Assembly: GCF_947623445.1 (NCBI RefSeq)
Contig: NC_135241.1
Coordinates: 14,696,501-14,760,500, forward strand
DNA from: Clavelina lepadiformis
Lineage: Eukaryota > Chordata > Ascidiacea > Aplousobranchia > Clavelinidae
DNA length: 64,000 nt
Direction of reading: 5' to 3'
Part shown: piece after piece, positions 12,929-24,874 of the stretch
Numbering within the stretch: position 1 is the first letter of the stretch
How the letters are laid out: every line of letters starts with the position of its first letter
Translations under genes and position numbers: made by a program
Notes under the pieces: generated by a model
Database searches by the model: none
The model's input: the letters and a program-made list of their open reading frames with translations, nothing else
Told to the model about the DNA's origin: nothing

Positions 12929-13084
12929 CGATCTCTGGTTGTGAGATCACTTGTCGGTGTTAATTAACTCCGCTTCACCTGACTTACATGAAGACTACGT
13001 GTCCTTCTCTGCCAGCACTAATTGCAGACATACAATGAGATAAAACTAAAACGTTTATTCGAACTCGTGAAACTTAAGACATTC
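12929..13084. repeat. Diverged direct repeat, copy 2
   Basis: Partner of 12344-12503, about 85% alike by eye with a few small indels. The 425 bp between the copies includes a TGTTAACCCCCC...CACACA stretch (about 12737-12862) followed by TTGGTGACACCCA. This resembles an LTR end plus a primer-binding site, but no coding sequence of a retroelement is present. Classification is uncertain. Confidence 0.6.
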
Positions 13085-14575
13085 TGTCGGCACAAGCATT
13101 TATATAGCACGCCCAATGATAATTATATTTGATGAATGCGCCTAGAAGTCTGAAAAGTTAAAGGGATAATGCCATGTGACATATGACTGTGTGTCACTAA
13201 ACGCCACAATCCTAAGATCGAAAACTGGTGCAGACACGACAGATCCAAGAAACACGCTGCCTGTCCAAATTAGAACCAAGCTAGTTTTAGGTAACAAGTG
13301 AACACGCAAGGATCACTTATAGCAGGTCGTGTCAGCGGCACTGTATTGTGGTGGTACATCTTTCAGTAAAAACTGAACGGTTTTCCATAAAATAAAAAGT
13401 ATAAAAATGCAAAAAAGGGACAAGAAAACGTAGGCCTGCAATAAGCACAGCAGGCATTTTATGTAGCAAATGCACAAATAAATATCGCATTCGCTTACCG
13501 AACGTTTTTCGGGCTAGGTACGATTAAATTATAACAATGGACGATGTCGTTCAGAGTAACTATATGCACAAATGTAAAATGAGTACGTGTAGAACGAAAA
13601 ATAACCGTAAAGAAGTTAACAAATACTCAAAAAAGGTAATAATCATCGCAAGAGATATGCAAAAATCTCAGCAAATCTGATAACAGCATATAAATCCACT
13701 AAAAGTGTGTCGTAATCCTCAATCAATATTACCACATAATAGCTTAAAACTTTAGACAGTGCTTCCATAAGATAAGATGTACATATAAATGATAAAATGC
13801 AATAACCACCAGGACGTTTTTGGTTAACTTATAAGCTTTACAAAACCTAACAAAATACCCGCTTAGTATGACCTCTAGCTTTAAATAAGCGCTCAAAAAA
13901 GAATTTTCAAAAGAATACAGTACGATTCGCAACTCGACATGAAACAGGAGCGTAACCAAGCGATGAAAGATACGCGATAACACACTAGTCAACTCTGGCG
14001 AAATATAATGACGATTTAAGATATGGCAAACACTAACCTGTCAATTAAAAAGTAACAGCAGGGTGCTACTAGAGAAATCACGGTCTACTGCTCATTACTT
14101 TGTAATGAAATGGTTGTTTATTCGACCTTAACCTGTAAGGTTGACCATTTCAATACAATGTTTGTCTGTTGAAATTGTTTATATATTTGTTTATTAAACG
14201 TTCTCAAACAGTTAAGACACGCTTAATAAGAAGAAAATAAAAAAATGGTCGTATAAAATTCGGAAAAACACAAAGTACTTCAGAAGTTCGGATTTTACTC
14301 AAAATATGAAGACGCAATGTTTAGTTTAAAGTGGAATTAAGATCGTTCGGGTTAGGTTCGTATATGTATTTACATGCTCCGCACTGGAGCGGCTCAAGTC
14401 TATTTTTACTATGTATGACCGAAAATTTGGTACAATTACATCTTATAATAATTAACTGCTGTACAACCTGCGCAGTAAATCGGACGTTTAAAGTCTGGAA
14501 GTGAAATTTCTGAGTCCTTGCTTCTTTTGATTCGAATGAGGTGTCCGCAGGAGCACGAGAGGTCGCTCGATGTCT
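13085..14575. other. Intergenic, nothing recognised
   Basis: About 1.5 kb of AT-rich sequence without a conserved reading frame. The last 60 bp lie just 3' of the minus-strand ORF1/gag-like frame. I looked for a reverse transcriptase frame that would make that ORF part of a LINE and saw none. Confidence 0.5.
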
Positions 14576-15017
14576 CTAGTTTCCAGCTGGAAAAGTTGAA
14601 CAGGCGGGGGCAGGTTTTGTCCCTATTCGGCGTGCTTCGGTTGTTGGTTTGTCTTCGTTTGAGTCTCCGCTTATGTCCTTTCTTTTGTTGCCTCGGCTCT
14701 CATTCTCCTCCCGTTCCGATGGTCGTTTATCAGCGTCGAGCTCCTGGCTCTCCTCTAATGACCGCCCCGTTTTTGCTCGACTCCTCCTCTCACCCCATCC
14801 GCTCTTTGCCTTTGCTCCTCGTCGTGGTTCTTCTGTTTCTGCAAGAGCAGAGACCTCTTTGTGGTTTTCACTGGGGGATGTTGCTGATCCCTCCACGTCC
14901 GATTCTACAGTCTGAGCAGTCTTCATCGAAGTTTCCTGTTCATCCGCACTGTTGTTGCCTGCTTGTAGTCTCTTGGGGCATTCTTTAAACTTGTGGCCCT
15001 GTTCGGTGCAATACGAG
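14576..15017 (-). pseudogene. CCHC zinc-knuckle ORF1/gag-like frame, 3' part
   Basis: This is the C-terminal half of the reading frame interrupted by the LTR retrotransposon. It starts within the 5-bp target duplication (15013-15017) and completes a CCHC zinc knuckle: the second cysteine, the histidine and the last cysteine lie here, while the first cysteine is at the end of the 5' part at 19328-19871. The rest is a long hydrophilic tail rich in Glu, Lys, Arg and Ser, ending at a stop at 14576. Counting one copy of the duplication, the two halves give an exactly in-frame length of 981 nt. The family looks like nucleic-acid-binding ORF1/gag proteins of retroelements; the exact family is not established. 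Confidence 0.75.
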
Positions 15018-15292
15018 TGAACTGAACAGACAGTTGTAAATAATCGTATTCTAATTGCACAGCTTTAAGAGACAAAAAACTAAACTAGGCTGAAACACAA
15101 CAAGTAAAATTAAACAAACCATAAAAGGAAACTGGTAATCTTAAAATGATAAATCGCAATCACGCAACTGAAAAGAACTGAAGAGAACTGAGGGCTGAAC
15201 TGAGAACATCATGGACGTGATTACGAGATATGCGGCGGAGCTACACGGGGCGTTGATTAATGATTGCGCGGGGCGTTGCATTAATCATTACA
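15018..15292 (-). repeat. 3' LTR of the gypsy-type element
   Basis: 275 bp. It is the downstream LTR in element orientation, bordered by ACGAG on its outer side and by a polypurine tract on its inner side. It is one base shorter than the 5' LTR because of a G-run indel. Confidence 0.95.
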
Positions 15293-15304
15293 TTCTCCCG
15301 GCCC
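15293..15304 (-). other. Polypurine tract for plus-strand priming
   Basis: On the minus strand the 12 bases directly before the 3' LTR read GGGCCGGGAGAA. This is a purine-rich tract in the position where plus-strand DNA synthesis starts in LTR elements. It is interrupted by two pyrimidines. Confidence 0.7.
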
Positions 15305-15418
15305 AACAACGAAGCATAGCGTAAATAAACATAACCGCAAATTAAATAAATCAAACCGCGTCAACAATATCAACAATTGTGCATGAGTACAACACATCAC
15401 CAATAGCGTATGACAAAT

Positions 15419-17740
15419 CTATGGTTCGGCAACATATCTGATTGGAGGCACTCTCTTATTGCTGCGGGCCGACCGACGAATCTCCGCTTCTGCCGGTTCG
15501 ATTACCATTTGCTCAGCTGAAGTTAAGGGCACTTCAGCGGATTGTTCAGGTTTGTTGAAAATGTTCTGAGCATCTTGGATTTGCGGTGTAGCAGTGACAG
15601 GTTGTTCACTTTCAATCCCGTGCGGCCGACAAGGGGCTAGATCCTTCAACGAGACCGTTGATTCCCTTCCATCCTGATATCGGACACGTGCGTACGTTGG
15701 ATTTGTGTTGACCAAATCAACTTCATCGACTAAAGGCTCATGTTTGCTTGAGCGAACGAATCGACGAAGAAATACTTTGCCTGGACCCACCAGCCACGAT
15801 GGCAGAGTCGTGCCGTTTTCCGATCGTCGGCTAAAGGCGAAAAATCTTTCGTGCGGTGTAGCATTAGTTGAGGTGCATAGGAGCGAACGGATCGAGTGTA
15901 ATGCACCGGGAAGCACTTGTTCCCATTCAGAAACATTCATCCCCCTTGACTTCAGGGCGAGTGTTACGGCTTTCCATATGATACCGTTGTACCGTTCAAC
16001 TTGAGCATTTCCAGTAGGATGGTATGGAGTACAGCTGCTCGTTGCTATACCGAGGCCATGCAGATAGGATTGTAGTTCCTTTGACAAGAATGATGAACCT
16101 CGATCTGAATGAATATAGTTAGGTAAACCTACAAGTACGAATAAAAGTTTCAAACTTTCGACGACAGTTGATGAGTGCATGTTCGGACATGGTATTGCAA
16201 ATGGAAACCTCGAGTACTCGTCAATAATTGTGAGTATGTACTTGTTTTTACCTTTAGATGGTAGAGGTCCTTTGAAATCGATACCAACACGTTCCATAGG
16301 CTTTGTTGCTTTGATGAGGTTCATTTGAGGCATTTTATAAAACTGGGGTTTACATTCTTGACAGACACGGCAGTTCAAACACACTTTGCGAACTTCTTCA
16401 GTGGAAAAAGGCAGGTTCTTTGTTCGAACGAAGTGCAGTAATCTTGTTACACCTGGGTGACACAGCATGTCATGAATGTCATTGATTTGACAATTTTGAT
16501 TCACCGATGCACTGTACGCTCTGGTGAAGGAATCAGCGCCGACGTTTAGCTTACCTGGTCGGTAGTGGATGGTATAACTTAAGGACGCAAGTTCCATTCT
16601 CCAGGTTTGAATTTTGTTGTTTTTAATTTTTGTTCGGCGGCGATTGTCCAGCATGAACGCCACTGATCGTTGATCTGTTATGAGCTCGAAATGTCGACTA
16701 AGGAGGAGATCTCTCCATTTTCTGGTGGCTTCGATAATTGCAGTCGCCTCTTTCTCTACTGCAGGATACGATAATTCCGCCCCATGGAGCATTCGAGAGA
16801 GGAAAGCAACGGGGCGACCACCTTGGTTCAAGGTGGCAGAGACGGCGACATCAGATGCATCACATTCTACTACAAACGGCAATGTTTCATCAATTGACTG
16901 AAGGGATGCATTCATTAACTCGCCTTTAAGATTGCTGAATGCTTGACAAGCCTCGTCGTTTAAGGGAAAGGAGTCAGTTGTTGCTAGTGGTTTCACCTTG
17001 TCGGAAAATTTTGGAATCCACTTTGCGTAATATGCCAGCATTCCCAAGACTCGTTGTAATCCTTTTTTGTTTTGAGGAAGAGGAAACTCTTGAAGGGGTT
17101 TTAACCGTTCTGGGTCTGGCTGAATAAGTTTATGCTGGACTCTGTACCCTAGAACGTTGATGTGAGGAGCAGACTTGACGGTTTTGGTTTCATTAAACGA
17201 TAAGTTTCGACGCTTGAAGGCCTTTAGAAACTTTTTTACGTTGAGATCGTGTTCATCTTGATTTCGGCCACAAACTGTTACGTCATCTTGATAAGCATAA
17301 ACGTCTTTTAAGTTTTCCTCTTCAATGATGCGGTTGATGGCACGTTGAAAATTAATGCCATCGTTCGTGACTCCGAATGGGATACGTTTGTACTGCCACA
17401 ATTTACCGTTTGCTTCAAATGCAGTGTATTTACGGTCCGAAGAGAGAATAGGAATTTGATGGTAAGCAGATTTCAAGTCATATCGAGAGTAAGTGCTATA
17501 CTCTGCAAGTTGATTTACCATCGCATCTATTCTGGGAAAAGGATATGCGTCTAATTCTGTATACAAATTGATCGTCTGCGAGTAATCAATGCACATACGT
17601 GTTTTCTCTCCATTTCGTACAACAACAATTTGGGCACGCCAGGGTGAACGGCTGGTTTCGATAATGTCATCTTCGAGCAATTTCTTGATTTCGCTGGCAA
17701 TGAAGTTTCTGTCTGCTTCGTTGTATTGCCGAGATTTCAC
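15419..17740 (-). CDS. Retroelement pol: reverse transcriptase, RNase H, integrase
   Basis: A 773-codon open frame. Reverse transcriptase spans roughly residues 10-240, with the catalytic aspartate in RYDLKSAYHQ (D88) and the YQDD box at 150-153. RNase H follows (ECDASD D294, TDQRS D356). Integrase has an HHCC zinc site (about 423-463) and catalytic D488, D546 and E582. The C-terminal region (about 630-773) is basic and proline-containing, without a clear chromodomain. The frame opens upstream of its first possible start without an ATG, as expected for a product translated as part of a gag-pol polyprotein. It is offset by one base from the protease frame, the break falling near 17744-17751. 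The catalytic residues I checked are all present, so this section is unusually intact. Confidence 0.95.
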   Translation of the reverse strand: MKSRQYNEADRNFIASEIKKLLEDDIIETSRSPWRAQIVVVRNGEKTRMCIDYSQTINLYTELDAYPFPRIDAMVNQLAEYSTYSRYDLKSAYHQIPILSSDRKYTAFEANGKLWQYKRIPFGVTNDGINFQRAINRIIEEENLKDVYAYQDDVTVCGRNQDEHDLNVKKFLKAFKRRNLSFNETKTVKSAPHINVLGYRVQHKLIQPDPERLKPLQEFPLPQNKKGLQRVLGMLAYYAKWIPKFSDKVKPLATTDSFPLNDEACQAFSNLKGELMNASLQSIDETLPFVVECDASDVAVSATLNQGGRPVAFLSRMLHGAELSYPAVEKEATAIIEATRKWRDLLLSRHFELITDQRSVAFMLDNRRRTKIKNNKIQTWRMELASLSYTIHYRPGKLNVGADSFTRAYSASVNQNCQINDIHDMLCHPGVTRLLHFVRTKNLPFSTEEVRKVCLNCRVCQECKPQFYKMPQMNLIKATKPMERVGIDFKGPLPSKGKNKYILTIIDEYSRFPFAIPCPNMHSSTVVESLKLLFVLVGLPNYIHSDRGSSFLSKELQSYLHGLGIATSSCTPYHPTGNAQVERYNGIIWKAVTLALKSRGMNVSEWEQVLPGALHSIRSLLCTSTNATPHERFFAFSRRSENGTTLPSWLVGPGKVFLRRFVRSSKHEPLVDEVDLVNTNPTYARVRYQDGRESTVSLKDLAPCRPHGIESEQPVTATPQIQDAQNIFNKPEQSAEVPLTSAEQMVIEPAEAEIRRSARSNKRVPPIRYVAEP

Positions 17741-18380
17741 AGCGATTAATTGGCTTACAATTCTGAGGTAAGTTTGGAAATAGCGTTTCGGTTGGCACTA
17801 ATGCAGCAGGGAGTGCACAAGAAGAAGATTTAGATATAACAAAATCTTCAAGATAGCCGTCATACTCAATTACGAGCCGTTTATGTTGCTTTTGGAAAGT
17901 TTGGCCAAGTATAATATCCGCACAGAGATGATCCATGACACCAAAGGTTACAGCAGTGTACATTTGATTGTTAATTGCAACATCAGCAACGCAGAAGCCG
18001 CTTATCGTACAGGATAACTTCGATTGCGCCATTGATACTGTTTGCTGCGTTGGCGAAACGTCAAGGCATAGCGACTGTATAGTTTTGTTACTTATGTAGT
18101 TGTCAGAGCTCCCAGAGTCCACCAGTGCACATAATTTTCTTCCGTTTATGCAAACTGATAACGTTGCAGCGGATAAGCTGTAAGGACACAATGCACATAA
18201 CCGTAGATCTGGCGTTAAAGTTGCAGAAACTTGATGGCCTGTTTTAGATTTACAAACTTTCATAAAGTGTCCAAGCTTTACCACACTTGTTGCATGATGA
18301 ATTCCGGGCGGGACAATATTTTCTCTCGTGGTAGTTGCAACCGCAGAAGTAGCACTTCTTCCGATTCGACGTTGCAACAA
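17667..18380 (-). CDS. Retroelement gag end and aspartic protease
   Basis: The frame contains the second half of the second zinc knuckle (GHFMKVC, from about 18270) and then an aspartic protease with the catalytic motif ALVDSGSS (D88 of this frame) and a downstream ILGQTF, equivalent to the ILG motif of retropepsins. The start assigned at 18380 is only a frame boundary. Real translation must enter from the gag frame by a +1 shift at about 18276, or that shift is a single-base mutation. At its 3' end the frame runs past the junction with reverse transcriptase, where four extra bases appear relative to what conserved family spacing would predict. Confidence 0.88.
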   Translation of the reverse strand: MLQRRIGRSATSAVATTTRENIVPPGIHHATSVVKLGHFMKVCKSKTGHQVSATLTPDLRLCALCPYSLSAATLSVCINGRKLCALVDSGSSDNYISNKTIQSLCLDVSPTQQTVSMAQSKLSCTISGFCVADVAINNQMYTAVTFGVMDHLCADIILGQTFQKQHKRLVIEYDGYLEDFVISKSSSCALPAALVPTETLFPNLPQNCKPINRCEISAIQRSRQKLHCQRNQEIARR

Positions 18381-19032
18381 AATTTTGAGAGTGCAACATG
18401 TTAGTGGCTGAAGTTTCTGAATGTTCTTTGGGGATCGTCACCAGGGGTTCGCACGTTTCCGCAGCAGCAATCGTTGTAGGTAGATTATAAGCCAACGAGT
18501 TCCGATGAGCCGTATCCAGGGCATTTGCTTGGTCGAATGCTGTCTTGAGGTCAAGAGTACTGTTTTCCAGTAAACGTTGTCGTATAATGGGTGATAAAAT
18601 TCCATTTATGAAGGCGTCTCTACATTGTTCTTTTCGATATTGTTCGCCAGAAATGTCCTTACACTGACAGTTTTTGCTTAAGATTTGTAGAGCTTGCATG
18701 AACTCTTGTAAAGATTCGCCGTTTTGTTGTTTGCGGGTCGCCAATAAGTGGCGGGCGAAAATCTCGTTTGGTTTTTTGACAAACAAGTCTTGAAGAATTT
18801 CGACAGCTGCTTCATACGTAGTGCAGTCTTCTATGAACTCAAAAATTTCTGCAGAAACGAAATTGGTCAATAAACGTAGTTTGTTAAATGCCGTGCTGTT
18901 CACTTGCGCTTCGTGTTCCATGGTATAGTTCTCAAATGTCTTTTTCCAATGTTTCCAAGATTTTGCAGCAGTGTCCGAGTTCACATCGATTTCTAGTCGA
19001 GAAGGCTTGAAAGCATTTATTGTAGACGACAT
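18250..19032 (-). CDS. Retroelement gag
   Basis: A 260-aa gag beginning at an ATG just 19 nt after the 5' LTR. It has a helical capsid-like region (about 20-180, with the typical gag motif ESLQEFMQAL and a FINGI motif), followed by a CCHC knuckle at CYFCGCNYHERKYC and the first half of a second knuckle (CNKCGK). The frame then reads out of register (AWTLYESL stop) while the knuckle continues one base over in the protease frame. It acts as the structural, RNA-binding protein of the particle in this family. Confidence 0.92.
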   Translation of the reverse strand: MSSTINAFKPSRLEIDVNSDTAAKSWKHWKKTFENYTMEHEAQVNSTAFNKLRLLTNFVSAEIFEFIEDCTTYEAAVEILQDLFVKKPNEIFARHLLATRKQQNGESLQEFMQALQILSKNCQCKDISGEQYRKEQCRDAFINGILSPIIRQRLLENSTLDLKTAFDQANALDTAHRNSLAYNLPTTIAAAETCEPLVTIPKEHSETSATNMLHSQNFVATSNRKKCYFCGCNYHERKYCPARNSSCNKCGKAWTLYESL

Positions 19033-19037
19033 TGATC

Positions 19038-19050
19038 TTTGTCTCTTAAA
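19038..19050 (-). other. Self-complementary primer-binding site (Tf1-like)
   Basis: One base after the 5' LTR the minus strand reads TTTAAGAGACAAA. This is the exact reverse complement of TTTGTCTCTTAAA inside the LTR (19098-19110 and the equivalent in the 3' LTR). No TGG, the usual complement of a tRNA CCA end, follows the LTR. In Tf1/sushi-type elements the 5' end of the RNA folds back on such a site and primes reverse transcription. Assignment here is by inference from sequence. Confidence 0.75.
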
Positions 19051-19051
19051 T

Positions 19052-19327
19052 TGAACTGAACAGACAGTTGTAAATAATCGTATTCTAATTGCACAGCTTT
19101 AAGAGACAAAAAACTAAACTAGGCTGAAACACAACAAGTAAAATTAAACAAACCATAAAAGGAAACTAGTAATCTTAAAATGGTGAATCGCAATCACGCA
19201 ACTGAAAAGAACTGAAGAGAACTGAGGGGCTGAACTGAGAACATCATGGACGTGATTACGAGATATGCGGCGGAGCTACACGGGGCGTTGATTAATGATT
19301 GCGCGGGGCGTTGCATTAATCATTACA
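19052..19327 (-). repeat. 5' LTR of the gypsy-type element
   Basis: 276 bp. It is the upstream LTR in element orientation and differs from the 3' LTR at three bases and one G. An AT-rich TATA-like stretch lies about 38 nt upstream of the self-complementary block that would be the RNA start. Confidence 0.95.
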
Positions 19328-19871
19328 ACGAGCATGTTGAATTTTGTCCGTTGTAACTTACCGCACATCTCAGTTTGCCCAGGTATAGGTACGATGGGAG
19401 TTGGTGCCGTTCCATCGTCTTCTTGTTGACTTTATAAATCCTTCTGCCGTCTTTGATGCCGTATTTGTCGACACCCAGTTGAGCTGGGCTTTGGATTTCG
19501 AATTCTTCGAGGATTTCATCGAGGTGTCTCTGTGGGTAGTCGATCGGTACCCATCTGATCGTGAGGTCTATTCTCTCGTCTCCGTGAGCGATGGCAGACT
19601 TTACTTCCGGCCTCTTTCGTAGTACATCTGCACGTCTTATTGCATTGTTTTTCCTGTCTACAGTAATATTTACCGTGTTTCCAGGTTTCTGTATGATGCC
19701 TTCGATATACTCGATCGGTATCTTGCATTCTTTTAGCAACCTGTAGATATCTTCCCTCTTGTTGTCATTGGCCAATTGGATGGTTACTTCTTGATGGTTG
19801 CTGTATTCTTCAGCCACGTCGTTATTCCACTGTCTTTTTACTCTCTCTGCATACGTGAGAGTTTCGGCCAT
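19328..19871 (-). pseudogene. CCHC zinc-knuckle ORF1/gag-like frame, 5' part
   Basis: Starts at an ATG followed by AETLTYAERVK and continues for 181 codons to the LTR insertion. It has an alpha/beta region with VTIQLAND and VNITVD segments, a LPSYLYLGKLRCAVSY block that precedes zinc knuckles in retroelement ORF1-like proteins, and the first knuckle cysteine at the very end. The LTR element enters within the knuckle and causes a stop two codons later. A frame upstream (ATG at 19970) is closed by TAG codons, and a Lys/Val-rich segment just before the ATG may be a decayed N-terminus. No partner reverse transcriptase was found. It could be a non-autonomous retroelement gene or a domesticated copy. 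Confidence 0.72.
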
Positions 19872-19971
19872 TCTTCTCACCTTCACCTTCTTCTTCACCA
19901 CCTTCGCCTTCTTCACCACCTATGTAAACTACTTGTTGACGGCTTTTTTGTTTCCTTTGCTCGAAACCATG

Positions 19972-21540
19972 TTGTTTGTGCATGAAATTGTTTATTATCC
20001 TCGATGATAAATGAGCCTCAAGGTCGTTGTTCTGCTTTTCTTAATCTTAGAATTAATTGTACACCTTGACAACTGTAGCCTATATTCTGATTATAATGAA
20101 GCTTCTTTGAACGAATACATCAAGATAAAACATTGTCACAGCAACAGCATAAAGACATGTTGCGGCGTTGAACGTAATAGCAAGAAGAGACTGATAACTA
20201 ATAAGGTATAGCGACCACGTTTATGCCAAATACGACTAAACTGTCACAATCGGAACCGTCGGTACATTTTTTGCCATGTACCGGTATCGTCGATAATATC
20301 AAAGTATCGACTGCCCACCTCTGTCTATTGTGCTATAAACTTATATACAACGGTTAGCATCGTAAATTTCGCTTGGCTCAGTTAATGGCGAAAAATACAC
20401 AATTCAATACTCATGGACATGGTATACGCCACATAACGTCAATTTATTTTGATTCCGTTTCAAGTGTTGTCTTCGTATTTTTCCGGCTAATTTTAAAATA
20501 GTGTATAGCCTATAAATGATGATGCTACCAAAGAGTGCTGTGATTGCGTTGTAGGTTAGATTCTGCAGTATACGATCTACATATTACAGTCCTATATTGT
20601 TTCGATTCTACAAGATGATTTCTAACATTTTTCAAGACTTTGCAGACAAACAGATTAGGCTGCCCATGTTATATAACAGACAGAACGTCGTGTTGCTCTT
20701 AAGGCTATAGACCTAACCCTGTAGCCTATATACTGCTTAACCCTATGCGTTTTTTCAAATTAATTTATTCATAGCCTATGTCAAAAAGAAGACAGCGATG
20801 TATTGTCTTTTGTCATAGAAGAATTTAAAAACATTTTTGATAACAAATATCATAGCAAAGCGATTAATTAAATATTTTCCGCTTACAGCTTATTGGGCTT
20901 TGTGTAACCCTGAGTTCTGCTACTATTCGGCTGTTTCACTCTATACCAATTTATTCGCCATATGCAGGTATCGGTATTGCTAAAAATTTATACAATTACA
21001 ATAATTAGAAGAGGGTTAGAATTGTTGTATAGCCATTTATATCACATTACAGCAAGTTGAGAATCATTGATTTATCGGTTGATTGAAAAATAGTTTTTTT
21101 CTTAATTACTAAACCTAATTTTCTTAAATGTGATTCCTGATATGATCCTGACTACCTTTTGACTTCTCTTTAAGATTGCGTTCTGCGCAAGACGAAGGTG
21201 ACTGACAAAACAAAGAAAATTTGTAAACCGTCCAATATTCACCAAGAGCCACAATGTGTTTCGTAGCCACCACTGCCATCTTATCGTGTTCAGTAATAAA
21301 CAAAAAATTCATTGAAAATGAAGTTATGTAGTTTGTATCTATTTCTTGAAACCCTTGGCACGCCCCGGGAAGATATAGGTAACACTAACATAACTATCAC
21401 ACAACTGGGCGGCAAAGTTACATACAATAGCTGTCCCAAAGATATACTGATCACGGTTTGCGTGACAACAGACCCAGTAAAGTTAAGGCATGCACTGGTA
21501 CAGCTTATATCACAACAAGGTCAAGTATAAGTTATAGAAT
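19972..21540. other. Intergenic, nothing recognised
   Basis: About 1.5 kb between the interrupted ORF1-like gene and the 3' end of CDK9. It is AT-rich, with no conserved frame, no RNA gene and no transposon ends that I can define. Confidence 0.5.
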
Positions 21541-23882
<2,342 letters not shown>

Positions 23883-24874
23883 GACAGAAAAAGTGTTAAA
23901 TAACACAAATCAGTTACGTTTTATTTTATTCTTTGTTATTACTTTTCTGAAACATTGAGAGAAGTAAAACAAAAATAAAGGATAACAAAATGCATACAAG
24001 AATAGATACAATTTTTTATATGAATTTGTATTATTTCTTAAATAAAAGTAAGTGTTGGCATAATAACAACCAGCAACACTTGATATAACACAAAAATAAC
24101 TTGTGGTGTCTGGTATGGTATTCAAAGATTTTGCGCCTCTGAAACCTAGCGCTGATTACTCACTGTTCAAGTCTCAGTAACATACATAACCTGTATACAA
24201 CTTACGATATAATTAAATGTAAGTCAAGTACAAAAAATTAAAAGTATTCATCAGAGCTACTTAACAGAAGTAAGATTCAGAAGGGCATTACTTATCACAG
24301 CAACATCATGGCCCTACAGTGGTGTAAAGTATTGAAACTGAGCAGAGGGATGCCTAACGCTAACAACTAAACAACAGCGCAAACAATTAAACTATTGGGC
24401 TAACATTATGCCATAACAAAAACAATTCAATTGAAAATTTGTCAAAATAAAATAAATTTTAGTGTAAGATTGTACTACACACCAGATCACAGCTTTGACC
24501 ATTAAAAAATTAGAACACACAAAGCAAATTCGGTGCATTACTTAAATAACTTAAAAAGAGACCCACAAACAGTGTCAGAAGGAGCTGTACAGTTTCCAAG
24601 TGCATATATGTATTGCAGATTTTTTTGCTGCGGAAAGATTAATTTTATTGGAAATTTCACTAAAAGTCTCCTAACTATTTAAAGTCTTGCAAGAAGCTAC
24701 CTTACTGACTGATATCAGATTAGTAATAAACAGAGTTAAACAAAATTTAGTTGCATGATTATTGAATTGCCAACTAGTATATTGCAATCATTAATTATAT
24801 TATGCCTATATTTTCCTTCAAGTGTCATGAAAAATATATGAACCCTAATACATTTTTGTATTCATTACCAACAA
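23883..24874. other. CDK9 / FBXL18-like intergenic region
   Basis: About 1 kb that holds the CDK9 5' leader and probably the 3' UTR of the upstream FBXL18-like gene. No other feature is recognised. Confidence 0.5.

Larger units (their letters stand above)
15018..19327 (-). mobile_element. Full-length Ty3/gypsy-type LTR retrotransposon (4,310 bp)
   Basis: Two LTRs of 275-276 bp differ by only 3 substitutions and 1 indel. They have TG...CA ends and a perfect 5-bp target duplication ACGAG at 15013-15017 and 19328-19332. Read on the minus strand, the order is 5' LTR, primer site, gag, protease, reverse transcriptase, RNase H, integrase, polypurine tract, 3' LTR. The PR-RT-RH-IN order defines the Ty3/gypsy type. 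There is no envelope frame and no chromodomain is visible after the integrase. Two frame breaks in gag-pol (about 18276 and 17744-17751) suggest that this copy is recently dead, or that one of the breaks is a programmed shift. Insertion was recent, as judged from LTR identity. Confidence 0.96.

Noticed and set aside
14518..14988. Open frame of 156 codons on the plus strand
   Set aside because: It is the antisense of the ORF1/gag-like C-terminal part, whose frame continues across the LTR insertion with a proper zinc knuckle. The plus-strand frame has no recognisable domain.
18250..18400. Programmed +1 frameshift as a certain feature of gag-pol
   Set aside because: The shift lies within the second zinc knuckle and a further offset occurs at the protease/RT junction, so mutation is at least as likely. 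Reported only as an open question.
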